Shown: positions 43,688-54,976 of the stretch, piece by piece | Numbering within the stretch: the first letter of the stretch is position 1 | Layout of the letters: each line of letters opens with the position of its first letter | NCBI GenBank assembly: GCA_017524035.1 | Contig: JAFWUY010000046.1 | Span: 1 to 59,066, forward strand | DNA: 59,066 nt | Origin: Lachnospiraceae bacterium | GTDB lineage: Bacteria > Bacillota > Clostridia > Lachnospirales > Lachnospiraceae | Reading direction: 5' to 3' | The notes under the pieces: model-generated | Databases searched by the model: none | The model's input: the letters and a program-made list of their open reading frames with translations, nothing else | Told to the model about the DNA's origin: nothing | Translations under genes and position numbers: made by a program

Positions 43688-44587
43688 TCACTTTCCGTAC
43701 TTTTTCATTTCCTTGATAAAGCTCTTTGCGATATCGCTGAGCTTCGCATCGCTTCTCTTGATATATCCGATCGTCATCTTCTCGTCACTTTCGAGCGGAA
43801 CAGCCGCATATCCCGTTCCGTTGAGTTTCTTACAGATAACACCGCTGCACAGTGTATAGGCATTGAGAAGTGTCATCATGTTGAGAGCCGTAGCACGGTC
43901 GTTGACATGGATGATCTTCTTGTAGGGATATGTGCTGAGCACTTCCTCCGCATAATAGAAAGAATTCTTTTCACCCTGGTCAAAGGAAAGACAGGGGTAT
44001 TCGTCGAGCTCCTTGAAGGAGATCTTTTTCTTTTTCGCAAGAGGATGCAACGCACCGAGATATACGTAAGTGTCACACGAGAACAGCTCGGTGAAAACGA
44101 GATTGTTCTCCTTGAAATCATTCTCCAGGATCTGGCGGTTGAAATCGTTCAGGTAAAGTATTCCGAGTTCGCTCCTCTGGTTCTTTACATTGGAAATGAT
44201 CTCGTGGGTTCTCGTTTCATAAATAGCAAAATCGAATTCGTCGATGCCTGCCTTAAGTACAGCATTGGAGAAGGCTTCGACCGCGAAGGTATAATGCTGT
44301 GCCGAAACATAGAACTTCTTTTCGGAAACTCCCCTTCCCCGGTAACGGTCCTCCATCAGCGAATACTGATCGAGTATCTGCCTTACATAACCGAGGAATT
44401 CGCTTCCTTCCGTGGTAAGCTCAATGCCGCGGTTGCTTCTGCGAAATACGGTGATTCCGATCTCATCCTCGAGATCCTTGATCGCCTGGGATAAACTGGG
44501 CTGTGACATAAAGAGATTCTTGGCGGCTTCGTTCATGGAACCGCGCTCCGCTATCTCTATAACATATTTCATCTGCTGAAGGGTCAT
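43688..44587 (-). CDS. LysR-type regulator resembling CmbR/MtaR sulfur regulators
   Basis: A 299-residue LysR protein. The winged helix is MTLQQMKYVIEIAERGSMNEAAKNLFMSQPSLSQAIKDLE, followed by FRRSNRGIELTTEG. The effector domain has features I associate with the streptococcal/lactococcal CmbR-MtaR group: VSAQHY, AIYETRTHEIISNV, SELGILYLNDFNRQ, the YVYLGALHPLAKKK stretch, and HVNDRAT. Those regulators activate cysteine and methionine genes. It is therefore the best candidate in the window for the operator found three times at 3.4, 7.3 and 8.7 kb; a similar half site lies in its own promoter. Assignment is by remembered similarity, not alignment. Confidence 0.85.
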   Translation of the reverse strand: MTLQQMKYVIEIAERGSMNEAAKNLFMSQPSLSQAIKDLEDEIGITVFRRSNRGIELTTEGSEFLGYVRQILDQYSLMEDRYRGRGVSEKKFYVSAQHYTFAVEAFSNAVLKAGIDEFDFAIYETRTHEIISNVKNQRSELGILYLNDFNRQILENDFKENNLVFTELFSCDTYVYLGALHPLAKKKKISFKELDEYPCLSFDQGEKNSFYYAEEVLSTYPYKKIIHVNDRATALNMMTLLNAYTLCSGVICKKLNGTGYAAVPLESDEKMTIGYIKRSDAKLSDIAKSFIKEMKKYGK

Positions 44588-44632
44588 AGGCTTACCTCCC
44601 GGGCATTTTGCATGTAGCTGTTACAAGACCAA

Positions 44633-44671
44633 ATAATACCATACCATTATCAAAAAAATCTATAGCAAAAC
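44633..44671 (-). promoter_or_regulatory. Probable LysR promoter with half of the sulfur operator
   Basis: On the minus strand GTTTTGCTATAG (44660-44671) resembles the right half of operator B. TATTAT (44633-44638) follows the CTATAGAT half-site after 19 bases, the same distance as at the three full operators. The left half is missing. This could be autoregulation, or chance. Confidence 0.4.
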
Positions 44672-44697
44672 CCGCAGGACATATCTGCCCTGCGGGT
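44666..44697 (-). terminator. Terminator of the cellobiose phosphorylase gene
   Basis: ACCCGCAGG and CCTGCGGGT form a 9-bp perfect stem with a ten-base loop, then TTTTG on the minus strand, 23 bases past the GH94 stop. Confidence 0.85.
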
Positions 44698-44720
44698 TGG
44701 TATGCTTATCCGGGTCCGGA

Positions 44721-47159
44721 TCAGCCCATTACGACTTCGACCTTGACGGTCTTCTTGGATGCGTCATAAGGAATTACGGTTCCTTCAACTGCCGTGCCGT
44801 CTACGATGAGCTGCTTAACGCCCTTCTGGACACCGTTCTGCTTAACGGTGATATCGTACTCAACGCCTCTGTAGATCCTCTTTACGCTGAAGTCTCCGAA
44901 ATCTGCGGGTACGCAGGGATCGACGGAAAGTCCCTTAAGAGTGGGATATACTCCGAGGATGTACTGGGAGATGTTGACGAAGGTCCACGCTGCGGTACCG
45001 GTGAGCCAGCTGTTCTTTCCTTCGCCGTGGAACTTCGCATCGGCACCGGCCACCATCTGGCAGTAGATGTAGGGCTCGGTTCTGTGGATCTCGCTGATCT
45101 CCTCGGTATATGCGGGACAGGTCTTCTTATAAACTTCGAATGCCCTGTCGCCTCTTCCGATAACGGTCTCAGCGATGGAAACCCAGGGATTGTTGTGACA
45201 GAAGATACCTGCGTTCTCCTTGTACCCGGGAGGATATGAGGAAACCTCACCTAGTTCTTCGTGATAAACGGTATATGCGGGCTGAAGGATCATTACACCG
45301 TACTTGGTATCAAGCTTAGCCTTTACGGAATCGAGAGCCTTCTGTGCCTGTCCGGTCTCCTTACCTACACCTGCAAGTACGCAGAAGCCCTGGGGCTCGA
45401 TGTAGATCTGGCCTTCTTCACACTCCTTGCTTCCTACCTTGCCGCCGTAAGAATCATATGCTCTTACGAACCATTCGCCGTCCCATCCTGCATTGGAATC
45501 GAGAAGGATCTCGTTCATCTCTGCAACGGATGCGCGAACCTTGGACGCTTCATCGGTAAGTCCCTTGAGATCGCAAAGATCTGCATATTCGTTACCGTAC
45601 TTTACGAACATTCCGCCGATGAATACGGACTCTGCAACAGGTCCCTCGCTGGGTCCGAAGGTCTGGAAGGATTCGCCGGGCTGGGTTGAATGGCAGTTGA
45701 GGTTCAGGCAGTCATTCCAGTCTGCTCTTCCGATAAGAGGAAGTCTGTGGGGTCCTCTGTGTGTATCGACATAACCGAAGGATCTGCGGAGATGCTCCAT
45801 AAGAGTCTCTGCAACAGATTCATCATTGTCAAAAGGAACCATTTCATCAAGGATGGTTGCATCACCGGTCTCCCTGATGTAAGCGCTCGTTCCTGCGATG
45901 AGCCATAAAGGATCGTCTCCGAAGCCGGAACCGATGTCGGAATTACCCTTCTTGGTAAGGGGCTGGTACTGGTGATAAGCTCTTCCGTCAAGGAACTGGG
46001 TGGAAGCAATATCGATGATCCTCTCACGCGCCCTGTCGGGAATGAGATGTACGAAGCCGAGGAGATCCTGACATGAATCTCTGAAGCCCATTCCTCTTCC
46101 GATACCGGACTCATAGTATGAAGCCGATCTGGACATGTTGAAGGTTACCATGCACTGGTACTGGTTCCAGATATTTACCATACGGTTGACCTTGTCATTG
46201 GACGAATCAACCGTATAGATATTAAGGAGCTTATCCCACTGATCGTTCAGCTCTGCGAATGCGGCATCAACCTTGGCATCGGTGTCGTACTTTGCAAGGA
46301 GTGCCTCTGCGGGCTTCTTGTTGATGACATTGTGGGACTCCCACTTATCCTCTACGGGATTCTCGATATATCCGAGAACGAATACATAGGACTTGCTCTC
46401 TCCGGGCTTAAGGGTTACATCAAGCTGGTGAGCTGCGATGGGACTCCATCCGGATGCCATTGAATTTGTGAGCTTTCCGTTAAGGACCGCTTCGGGATCT
46501 CCTGCGTAGTGATACAGTCCGAGGAATGAATCCCTCGCGGTATCAAATGCGGTGATGGGAGCATTTACCGAATAAACGGCATAGTGATTTCTGCGCTCTC
46601 TGTACTCGGTCTTGTGATAGATAGCGGAACCCTTTACCTCTACTTCACCGGTGGAGAAGTTTCTCTGGAAGTTTCTGCTGTCATCGTCGGCATTCCAGAG
46701 ACACCACTCAACATATGAGAAGATGCTGATGCTCTTTTCCGCAGATGAATCATTGGTGACCACAAGTCTGGAAACTTCGCAGTTATCATTTACGGGAACG
46801 AAGGTAAGGACCTCTGCCCTCACACCGTTCTTAACACCCTTGAACTTGCTGTATCCTATACCGTGACGGCACTCATACTCGTCAAGATCGGTCTGGGTAG
46901 GCTTCCAGCCGGGATTCCATACGGTATCTCCGTCCTTGATGTAGAAATATTTTCCGTTGATGTCCATGGGAACATCGTTGTAACGATATCTGGTAAGTCT
47001 GAGAAGCTTAGCATCCTTGTAGAAGGTGTAGCCTCCGCAGGTGTTTGAGATCAGCGAAAAGAATTCCTTGCTTCCGAGGTAGTTGATCCAGGGAAGGGGA
47101 GTCTTCGGGGTCTCAATGACATACTCTCTGTGTTCGTCATCAAAATGGCCGAATTTCAT
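44721..47159 (-). CDS. Cellobiose phosphorylase (GH94)
   Basis: An 812-residue cytoplasmic enzyme. It starts [30 protein letters not shown], the typical GH94 cellobiose phosphorylase N-terminus, with [20 protein letters not shown] and, in the barrel, [17 protein letters not shown] (about 352-368). The catalytic acid is in RADWNDCLN (Asp480/483 region), and [16 protein letters not shown] and [10 protein letters not shown] follow. It splits cellobiose with phosphate to glucose-1-phosphate and glucose, saving ATP. AAGGAG precedes the ATG. It lies 54 bases after the LacI gene and probably shares its promoter and control. It fits intracellular use of cellodextrins, with the GH5 gene at the left edge. 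Confidence 0.94.
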   Translation of the reverse strand: MKFGHFDDEHREYVIETPKTPLPWINYLGSKEFFSLISNTCGGYTFYKDAKLLRLTRYRYNDVPMDINGKYFYIKDGDTVWNPGWKPTQTDLDEYECRHGIGYSKFKGVKNGVRAEVLTFVPVNDNCEVSRLVVTNDSSAEKSISIFSYVEWCLWNADDDSRNFQRNFSTGEVEVKGSAIYHKTEYRERRNHYAVYSVNAPITAFDTARDSFLGLYHYAGDPEAVLNGKLTNSMASGWSPIAAHQLDVTLKPGESKSYVFVLGYIENPVEDKWESHNVINKKPAEALLAKYDTDAKVDAAFAELNDQWDKLLNIYTVDSSNDKVNRMVNIWNQYQCMVTFNMSRSASYYESGIGRGMGFRDSCQDLLGFVHLIPDRARERIIDIASTQFLDGRAYHQYQPLTKKGNSDIGSGFGDDPLWLIAGTSAYIRETGDATILDEMVPFDNDESVAETLMEHLRRSFGYVDTHRGPHRLPLIGRADWNDCLNLNCHSTQPGESFQTFGPSEGPVAESVFIGGMFVKYGNEYADLCDLKGLTDEASKVRASVAEMNEILLDSNAGWDGEWFVRAYDSYGGKVGSKECEEGQIYIEPQGFCVLAGVGKETGQAQKALDSVKAKLDTKYGVMILQPAYTVYHEELGEVSSYPPGYKENAGIFCHNNPWVSIAETVIGRGDRAFEVYKKTCPAYTEEISEIHRTEPYIYCQMVAGADAKFHGEGKNSWLTGTAAWTFVNISQYILGVYPTLKGLSVDPCVPADFGDFSVKRIYRGVEYDITVKQNGVQKGVKQLIVDGTAVEGTVIPYDASKKTVKVEVVMG

Positions 47160-47213
47160 GTTAACTTCTCCTTTATAAGTAAGTTGTTGGGTGTATGTTT
47201 CCGGGTGAACCGG

Positions 47214-48239
47214 TCATTCGTATCTTAAGTCAAGTACGGATCCGCCGTCGTAAAGCCTTCCTTTTATCACGACCTTTTCGATCTGGGTTTCAAGGGGATG
47301 CTCTATAAGGGAGATCAGCTTCTGGGCCGCGGTCTCACCGATGAGCTCGGTGGGCTGTCTCAGGGTTGTGAGCGAAGGGGTAAGATGCCTTCCGACCCTG
47401 ATACCGTCTTATCCGACTATCGAGATATCCCTGGGAATCTCGAGTCCCGCCTCCTTGATCGCCGCGATGCCGCCGAGGGCGGAAAAATCATCGGGATAAA
47501 GAATACATGTGGGTCTGTCGGAAAGCTTTATCAGCTTTTCGGTGGCTATCCTCGCACGCTCGGTCTTTCGATACTCCGCAACGGGAAGATACTCCTCCGG
47601 AACGGGAAGTCCGAGCCCCTCCATGGTTTCCTTGAAGGATGCGACACGCGCCTTGGTAACCTCACTGTTATTGCCGTCGTGGATATAGGCTATCTTCTTG
47701 TGCCCCATCTTCGCACAGTGGATTACAAGTTCCCTCATACCGTTTACATTATCGGATACGACCGCCATGCGGTTATCGAAGCAATAGTCGATCGAAACTA
47801 TCGGGATATTGCTCTGGGCGAGCTCGATGACCTCGGCATCGTGGAAGTCCATACATGCTATGAGCACTCCGTCAAAGGCACGGTATCTCGCGTGTGCAAG
47901 ATAATTCATATTTCCGACATTGGATGAAAGTCCTCTGTTTATGAATGTTATGTCATATCCCTTGGAATCTGCGACATGTTTGAACCTGTCAAGAAGAAGG
48001 GCGAAGAACTCATTTGTAAGACCGTTGTGTGCTTCATCGACGAAGAGGATGCCGATATTGTTGGACTTGTGTGTACGGAGAACCTTGGCGGCAGAATTGG
48101 GCTGATATCCCATATCCTCCGCCGCTTTCTTGATACGCTCGCGAGTGGCTTCGCTGATATCCGGCTGGCCGCTCAGTGCTTTACTGACAGCGGCTACGGA
48201 CACCCCGCACTCTTTGGCGATATCTTTCATTGAAACCAT
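47214..48239 (-). pseudogene. LacI-family regulator interrupted by an in-frame TAA
   Basis: The full frame is 341 codons, but codon 277 (47409-47411) is TAA. Before it are the helix-turn-helix MKDIAKECGVSVAAVSKALSG, hinge NSAAKVLRTHKSNNIGILF, and effector domain up to EIPRDISIVG. After it the same frame continues with the usual family ending: DGIRVGRHLTPSLTTLRQP, then ELIGETAAQKLISLIE and a natural TGA. The family normally has Tyr or Phe at the stop position, so a single TAT/TAC to TAA change explains it. The 276-residue product would lack part of the effector and dimer domain. It probably controls the GH94 gene 54 bases downstream. A sequencing error is the alternative. Confidence 0.88.
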
Positions 48240-48273
48240 AGGTTCTCCCCCCTCGTAACTTTTTCCATTAGTT

Positions 48274-48324
48274 ACTTAATGGATTAAGTGATACTAATAT
48301 AGCGTATTTCTTTTCACATTACAA
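48274..48324 (-). promoter_or_regulatory. Promoter and palindromic operator of the LacI/GH94 unit
   Basis: Minus-strand TTGTAA (48319-48324) and TATATT (48296-48301) are 17 bases apart. Just downstream lies the perfect palindrome ACTTAAT-CC-ATTAAGT (48274-48289), placed like a repressor site. Confidence 0.65.
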
Positions 48325-48351
48325 TAATCAATTTATTAATTATAATAACAA

Positions 48352-48380
48352 AAAAAGTGCACCTGTGTGGTGCACTTTTT
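48352..48380 (-). terminator. Terminator of the heat-shock operon
   Basis: AAAAAGTGCACC and GGTGCACTTTTT form a 12-bp perfect stem with a five-base loop and T/A runs on both sides. It works for dnaJ on the minus strand and could act in both directions. Confidence 0.9.
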
Positions 48381-48412
48381 ACTAATTTAATAAAATATTT
48401 AATTAATCCGTT

Positions 48413-49588
48413 TCAGAAGAGTTTCTTCTTCTTGCCCGGTTTCTCCTTCGGAGCTTCACCGGAAGCTCTCTCCACAGCGTGAAGTGAGTCGCCTGTAAGG
48501 GCATCAAACTGCTTAAGGAGTTCCTTGGCTTCGCTTGAGAGTTTCTCCGGAGTTTCCACAACAAGGGTAATGTAGTGATCGCCCCTCATGTTCTTGTTTC
48601 TCCAGGAAGGAACACCCTTGCCCTTGAGTCTTACCCTCATATCGGTCTGCGTTCCGGCCTTCACATCATATATGACTTTGCCGTCAACGGTATCGACAAG
48701 TACGGATCCGCCGAGAGCCGCAACCGCATATGAAATGGGTACGATCGAATAGATATCGAAACCGTCTCTCTGGAAAACGGGATGTCTGTCAACGATGGCT
48801 TCAACCCTTACATCGCCTCTGGGTCCGCCGTTCGTTCCGGGATCGCCGAGCTCGGCAAGGCTTACCGCCTGACCGTTATCGATGCCTGCGGGGAAGTCGA
48901 CCGAGTATCTCTTTTTCATCGGGATATATCCGGTTCCGCGGCAGTCGGGACATTTTTCCTTGATCACCTTTCCGGTTCCGCGGCAGTCGGGACATACCTC
49001 GACACTTCTCATCATTCCGAATGCTGAATTCCTGGTCCTCTGTACCTGGCCCCTGCCTCCGCAGGTGGAACAGGTCTCGGGAGATGTTCCGGCCTTTGCG
49101 CCGCTTCCCCTACAGGATTTGCATTCTTCCTTGACATTGAGCTCGATTTCTTTTTTGCATCCGAATACGGCTTCCATGAACGTAAGCCTTACACTGGTAC
49201 GGATGTTGGCACCCTTCATGGGACTGTTGCTGTTACGCCTTCCGCCGAAACCGCCGAAGCCGCCGCCACCGAATATGCTTCCGAAGATATCTCCGAAATC
49301 ACCGAAGATATCACTGAAATCCATATTCGAATAATCAAAACCGCTGCCTCCGGCACCGTCAAATGCGGAATGACCGAACTTGTCGTACTTTGCCCTCTTT
49401 TCGGGATCGCTGAGAACGGCATAGGCTTCGGAGGCCTCTTTGAACTTGGCCTCCGCTTCCTTGTCGCCGGGATTTGCATCCGGATGGTACTTCTTGGCAA
49501 GTACCCTGTATGCTTTTTTCAGAGTTGCCTCATCGGCACTTTTGTCTACTCCGAGTACTTCGTAGTAGTCACGCTTGGACTCTGCCAT
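48413..49588 (-). CDS. dnaJ: Chaperone DnaJ (Hsp40)
   Basis: A 391-residue type I J protein. The J domain (8-75) includes the HPD motif in [11 protein letters not shown], which stimulates DnaK ATPase. A Gly/Phe region (80-125) follows, then four zinc repeats [32 protein letters not shown], then the substrate-binding beta domains. The C-terminus ends in a lysine-rich tail. It follows dnaK by four bases and ends the hrcA-grpE-dnaK-dnaJ operon. The last two zinc repeats are encoded by identical DNA (see repeat entry). Confidence 0.96.
   Translation of the reverse strand: MAESKRDYYEVLGVDKSADEATLKKAYRVLAKKYHPDANPGDKEAEAKFKEASEAYAVLSDPEKRAKYDKFGHSAFDGAGGSGFDYSNMDFSDIFGDFGDIFGSIFGGGGFGGFGGRRNSNSPMKGANIRTSVRLTFMEAVFGCKKEIELNVKEECKSCRGSGAKAGTSPETCSTCGGRGQVQRTRNSAFGMMRSVEVCPDCRGTGKVIKEKCPDCRGTGYIPMKKRYSVDFPAGIDNGQAVSLAELGDPGTNGGPRGDVRVEAIVDRHPVFQRDGFDIYSIVPISYAVAALGGSVLVDTVDGKVIYDVKAGTQTDMRVRLKGKGVPSWRNKNMRGDHYITLVVETPEKLSSEAKELLKQFDALTGDSLHAVERASGEAPKEKPGKKKKLF
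48929..48995. repeat. Identical 25-bp direct repeats inside the dnaJ zinc-finger region
   Basis: The same 25 bases occur at 48929-48953 and 48971-48995, 42 bp (14 codons) apart. They encode the third and fourth CPDCRGTG zinc repeats. Slippage between them would delete or add 14 codons in frame. Confidence 0.85.
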
Positions 49589-49592
49589 TTAA

Positions 49593-51530
<1,938 letters not shown>

Positions 51531-51541
51531 TTATTCAAGTT

Positions 51542-51561
51542 GGCGAAAGCTTGCTTTCGCC
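51542..51561 (-). other. Perfect hairpin in the grpE-dnaK spacer
   Basis: GGCGAAAGC and GCTTTCGCC are 9-bp complementary arms with a two-base centre and no T run. It could be an mRNA stability or processing hairpin that raises dnaK over grpE output. Confidence 0.5.
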
Positions 51562-51592
51562 GTGCCTCCTTATAGGATTGTTCTAAGATTAT

Positions 51593-52273
51593 TTACTGAA
51601 CCACCGACACCATGCTGTGCCTTATTACGGTATCGTGATATGTATAGCCTTTTAAAAGTTCCTGTGCGACAAATCCGGATTCATATTCGTCGCTTTCCGT
51701 CTGCATCACCGCATTGTGGAACGCGGGATCGAATTCTTTTCCGACGGCTTCGATGGGCTTTACACCCATCTTGTCAAGCTCATCCATGAGCTGTCTGTAG
51801 ATCTTGTCCATTCCGACGACGAAGGCATCTTCTTTATCTTCTTCTTCGACCGCGGCGAATCCTCTTTCGAAATTATCCACCACAGGAAGAAGCTTTTCGA
51901 TGACCGAAGCGGCTCCTCTGTCAAAGGACTGCGCCTTTTCTTTCTCGGACCGGTTCCTGAAATTCTCAAACTCCGCAAGCTGTCTCTTGGTCTTATCTTC
52001 CAGTTCCTCGACCCTGGCTTTCAGGGCTTCCTTTTCCTTATCGGTCTTCTGGGCTTTCTTTTCCGCCTTCTTCTCGGCACGGGATTTCCTGGAATTGTCT
52101 TCCGGGGCTTCTTCCCCGCTTCCTTCGGTTTCTTCCGCGGTGTCCGCTTTCTCTTCTTCGGGAGCGGCTTCCGAGGGATCCTCATTGACGCTTTCTTCGA
52201 CGTCCGTAGTTTCTTCCGTTACGGTTTCGCCCGTATCCTTATTTACTACCTTATCCGTAGTTTCTTCGCTCAT
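51593..52273 (-). CDS. grpE: Nucleotide exchange factor GrpE
   Basis: A 226-residue protein. The first about 75 residues are acidic and unstructured (EETTDVEESVNEDPSEAAPEEE), then basic (RKSRAEKKAEKKAQ), longer than in many GrpE proteins. Next come the long dimer helix KRQLAEFENFRNRSEKEKAQ and the beta domain ending VGKEFDPAFHNAVMQTESDE. It releases ADP from DnaK. It starts two bases after the hrcA stop. Confidence 0.95.
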   Translation of the reverse strand: MSEETTDKVVNKDTGETVTEETTDVEESVNEDPSEAAPEEEKADTAEETEGSGEEAPEDNSRKSRAEKKAEKKAQKTDKEKEALKARVEELEDKTKRQLAEFENFRNRSEKEKAQSFDRGAASVIEKLLPVVDNFERGFAAVEEEDKEDAFVVGMDKIYRQLMDELDKMGVKPIEAVGKEFDPAFHNAVMQTESDEYESGFVAQELLKGYTYHDTVIRHSMVSVVQ

Positions 52274-52275
52274 TT

Positions 52276-53325
52276 CTACAACGATCCTTTCTGATTATCT
52301 TTTTTGTAAAGATCATCAAGTCCGCTCTTAAGTGACTTCAGCGTTCCGACAACCTTGTCATAATCCATTCTCTTGGGACCGACTATTCCGATCGTTCCCT
52401 TCATGCCGCCGCCGAGTTCGTAAGTCGCCGTGACGACACTGCAGTCTTCCATGCCTTCAACCTTGTTCTCACTTCCGATGTAGACCTGAATGCCTGTCCC
52501 GCTCTCTCCCGAAAGTTCGGTGGTCATAAGCTCCTCGAGTCCTTCTTTCTCCTCGAAGGTATTGATCAGATGACCTGCCTTTTCGGAGTTGTCGGAAAGC
52601 TCCGGATACTTGAGAATGTTGTTGGTTCCGCTGGTGTAAACCTTGAGGTCTTCCTCAGCGGATATTGCCTCGGCTACCGCATCGATCACGTCTGCGATGA
52701 CGGTGGAATGGGTTCCTGCCTGAACCTTAAGTCCCGTGATCATGCTCAGAGAGATCTCATCCATGCTCATCCCCGAAAGCTGGGTGTTGAGCATAAGGTT
52801 AAGCTTGAGTATCGTTTCCTCGTTGAGAGGTTCGATGGTCTCGATAACCTTGTTCCTGATGACATTTCCTTCTTTTACGATGACTGCCAGAAGATGTTCA
52901 TCATCTATCCTCGAGAGCTGAACGAATTTGAGTTTGTTCATGCTCACGCTGGGAGCTGTGATGAGGGATGCATACTGCGTGTCCCTTGCGAGGAGCTTAA
53001 CGACCCCCTTCAGCATATCCTCGAGTTTGTCCTGACGCTCGATCAGGACCTTCTTCATCTCGGATATCTCCCTGTCCTTGGCTTCCATCATGGTGTCTAC
53101 GTAGAACCTGTATCCCTTGTCGGAGGGAATACGTCCCGCAGACGTATGGGGCTGGATTATATATCCCATCTCTTCAAGGTCCGCCATCTCATTTCTGATC
53201 GTAGCGGAACTCAGATTAAGATCCGTGTATTTGGATATGGTCCTGCTGCCGACCGGCTCACCGGTCTCAAGATAATTACGGATGATGGCCTGCAATATAG
53301 TGGCTTTTCTTTCATCCATTTCCAT
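52276..53325 (-). CDS. hrcA: Heat-inducible repressor HrcA
   Basis: A 349-residue repressor begun at MEMDERKATILQAIIRNYLE, where AGGGG lies seven bases upstream; an earlier GTG falls inside the CIRCE element and is rejected. The winged helix EPVGSRTISKYTDLNLSSATIRNEMADLEEMGYI and IQPHTSAGRIPSDKGYRFYVD are unmistakable. It binds CIRCE and blocks this operon when GroE chaperones are free. The CIRCE element is directly upstream. Confidence 0.96.
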   Translation of the reverse strand: MEMDERKATILQAIIRNYLETGEPVGSRTISKYTDLNLSSATIRNEMADLEEMGYIIQPHTSAGRIPSDKGYRFYVDTMMEAKDREISEMKKVLIERQDKLEDMLKGVVKLLARDTQYASLITAPSVSMNKLKFVQLSRIDDEHLLAVIVKEGNVIRNKVIETIEPLNEETILKLNLMLNTQLSGMSMDEISLSMITGLKVQAGTHSTVIADVIDAVAEAISAEEDLKVYTSGTNNILKYPELSDNSEKAGHLINTFEEKEGLEELMTTELSGESGTGIQVYIGSENKVEGMEDCSVVTATYELGGGMKGTIGIVGPKRMDYDKVVGTLKSLKSGLDDLYKKDNQKGSL

Positions 53326-53348
53326 ACCCGTACCCCTTTCTCCAATTG

Positions 53349-53375
53349 TTAGCACTCATTTGATTAGAGTGCTAA
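53349..53375 (-). promoter_or_regulatory. CIRCE operator of the heat-shock operon
   Basis: The perfect consensus TTAGCACTC-N9-GAGTGCTAA between the hrcA promoter and start codon. Known binding site of HrcA. Confidence 0.98.
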
Positions 53376-53389
53376 CATCTACAAGAATT

Positions 53390-53418
53390 AAATTATCACT
53401 ATACTTTCAAAGTGTCAA
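53390..53418 (-). promoter_or_regulatory. Promoter of the hrcA operon
   Basis: A perfect TTGACA and a TAATTT -10 with 17 bases between, just upstream of CIRCE. Confidence 0.88.
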
Positions 53419-53484
53419 CACATCATTTATGAAATATATATTAAGAACACACTTTTCCGGGATTGCTGCACTATCCCCCGAAAA

Positions 53485-53519
53485 ACAAAAAAGACCGCTC
53501 CGGAAATCCGGAACGGTCC
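53485..53519 (-). terminator. Terminator of the DUF6465-like gene
   Basis: GACCGTTCCGG pairs with CCGGAGCGGTC (one mismatch) around a four-base loop and is followed on the minus strand by a T6 run. Confidence 0.9.
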
Positions 53520-53538
53520 CTGTATGTTTATGTACTTA

Positions 53539-53901
53539 TCAGATATTGAAGTCTCCGGTCTCGCCGTTCATAACATAGTAAACCTTGTTCTCTTCGGGCT
53601 TAACGTAGAGCTCAACCTTCTTGAGTTCTGCGGGATCCTTGCCGAGATCGTACTTCCAGACTTCCTGAGCGATATTTACAAGAGCTGCTTCGGTATACTC
53701 TCTCTCACCAAGCTGAAGAACAACACTTGCCTTAACATCCTTCTTGGCTGCTGCGGGCTTCTTAACTGCCGCGGGCTTTTTGGCTGCTGCAGGCTTCTTG
53801 GCTGCTGCGGTTTTCTTTGCTGCAGGCTTCTTGGCTGCTGCCTTTGCAGGAGCTTCAGCCTTAACCTCAGGCTTAGCGATAGACTTCTTTTCGACTGCCA
53901 T
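53539..53901 (-). CDS. DUF6465-like protein with histone-like Lys/Ala tail
   Basis: A 120-residue protein. Residues 1-55 are a repetitive tail of KPAAAKK units (KKPAAAKKPAAVKKPAAAKK region), like the tails of histone H1 and bacterial nucleoid proteins. Residues 56-120 form a small domain, VVLQLGEREYTEAALVNIAQEVWKYDL, followed by ELYVKPEENKVYYVMNGETGDFNI, which I know as DUF6465 from Lachnospiraceae. Nucleic-acid binding by the tail is likely; the function of the domain is unknown. A very strong promoter and terminator make it a highly expressed single gene. Confidence 0.85.
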   Translation of the reverse strand: MAVEKKSIAKPEVKAEAPAKAAAKKPAAKKTAAAKKPAAAKKPAAVKKPAAAKKDVKASVVLQLGEREYTEAALVNIAQEVWKYDLGKDPAELKKVELYVKPEENKVYYVMNGETGDFNI

Positions 53902-53973
53902 AATAATTCTCTCCCTTCTTACCTACCATAAAAAAAATCATAACTCCTCAGAGGATTCTTCCCCGTAAATCCG

Positions 53974-54002
53974 AGTTTAATATAACAAATGGTTTTTGTC
54001 AA
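53974..54002 (-). promoter_or_regulatory. Strong promoter of the DUF6465-like gene
   Basis: TTGACA and TAAACT on the minus strand, 17 bases apart; the leader to the ATG is about 65 bases. Confidence 0.85.
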
Positions 54003-54080
54003 CGCAAAATGCCTATATTTAAAGAAAAATTCGCACTTTTTGGGGAGTTGTGCGCAGACATTTTACGCATCATTCGCGAT

Positions 54081-54109
54081 GTGATTATGACACATGTGTC
54101 GCAAATCAC
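54081..54109. repeat. Inverted repeat at the end of the patatin gene
   Basis: GTGATT and AATCAC enclose the 12-bp perfect palindrome GACACATGTGTC. It overlaps the patatin stop codon and has no T run. It could be a weak terminator or a protein-binding site. Confidence 0.5.
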
Positions 54110-54963
54110 GACTCGAGATATTCCATCAGACGGTCATAATTTTTGAGGGCCATGTCATAGCCTTCCTTATACAGAACCTTAAGATGTTCGGGATCCTTGT
54201 CGATGCGCTTCGTATCTCCCTTATGGTCGGGACGAAGGACAAATGCCTTTCCTTCTTTTTCCATCTGCTGGACGAAAGCAAGCTGCTTATTGTATCTGAT
54301 ATCGCGGTTTCTCATAAGCTTCCAGACCTGCGGATAAGAAGCATATCTTATCTTGAGAAGCGCAAGCTCATACTCGGGGATCGGAGTCCTTACATATCCG
54401 ACCTCTTTTGTCAGGATGACAAGATTCTTGTCATTGCCGCTCATTATGGATCTTTCGAGAGGTATCGCATCACTCAGTCCGCCGTCGAGATACTTCTTTC
54501 CGTTTACCTCGACGATCTTCGCGACAAGAGGAAGGGATGCCGAAGCACGGAGCTTATCCATATTTCTGCCCCTGCAGGACTTCAGACGTAAGTATGCCGG
54601 CTTGCCGGTCTCGACATCCGTAACAACGGAATAAGCATTTCCTTCGTATCTTTCGTATGCCTCATGATCAAAGGGATTGAGGTCGCTTGGAACAAGACCG
54701 TAAGCGATATCCGTATTGAAAAGATTTCCGGTAAAAAGAAGTGACGGCATGCCGCAATACCATCTGGTGTCGAGATAATCGACGCTGATATCAAAAGCCC
54801 TGCCTCTCTGACCCGAGATATAGCTGGTCATATGGCATGCTCCTGCTGAGACTCCGTAGATATCGGAAAACATTATGTTTTTGTCCATCAGAAGATCGAG
54901 GACTCCGGCAGTGAATATGCCCTTCATTCCTCCGCCTTCCAAGACAAGGCCGGCGTTATACAT
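54106..54963 (-). CDS. Patatin-like phospholipase (YjjU-type)
   Basis: A 285-residue hydrolase with an N-terminal LVLEGGGMKGIFTAGVLDLL oxyanion loop, the nucleophile in GVSAGA (Ser39), and the catalytic Asp in KYLDGGLSDAIPL. This is the Ser-Asp dyad of patatin-type acyl hydrolases. It has no signal peptide and acts in the cytoplasm or at the inner membrane face on lipids. It starts 13 bases after the aminotransferase stop and is probably co-transcribed. Confidence 0.92.
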   Translation of the reverse strand: MYNAGLVLEGGGMKGIFTAGVLDLLMDKNIMFSDIYGVSAGACHMTSYISGQRGRAFDISVDYLDTRWYCGMPSLLFTGNLFNTDIAYGLVPSDLNPFDHEAYERYEGNAYSVVTDVETGKPAYLRLKSCRGRNMDKLRASASLPLVAKIVEVNGKKYLDGGLSDAIPLERSIMSGNDKNLVILTKEVGYVRTPIPEYELALLKIRYASYPQVWKLMRNRDIRYNKQLAFVQQMEKEGKAFVLRPDHKGDTKRIDKDPEHLKVLYKEGYDMALKNYDRLMEYLES

Positions 54964-54976
54964 CGCGTTCTCCTTT

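Noticed and set aside
53326..53355. Longer hrcA start at the GTG inside CIRCE
   Set aside because: No ribosome site, and it would translate the operator; the ATG at 53325 has AGGGG upstream.
53700..53900. The repetitive stretch as a CRISPR-like array
   Set aside because: It is a coding low-complexity region (KPAAAKK) without spacers of constant length.
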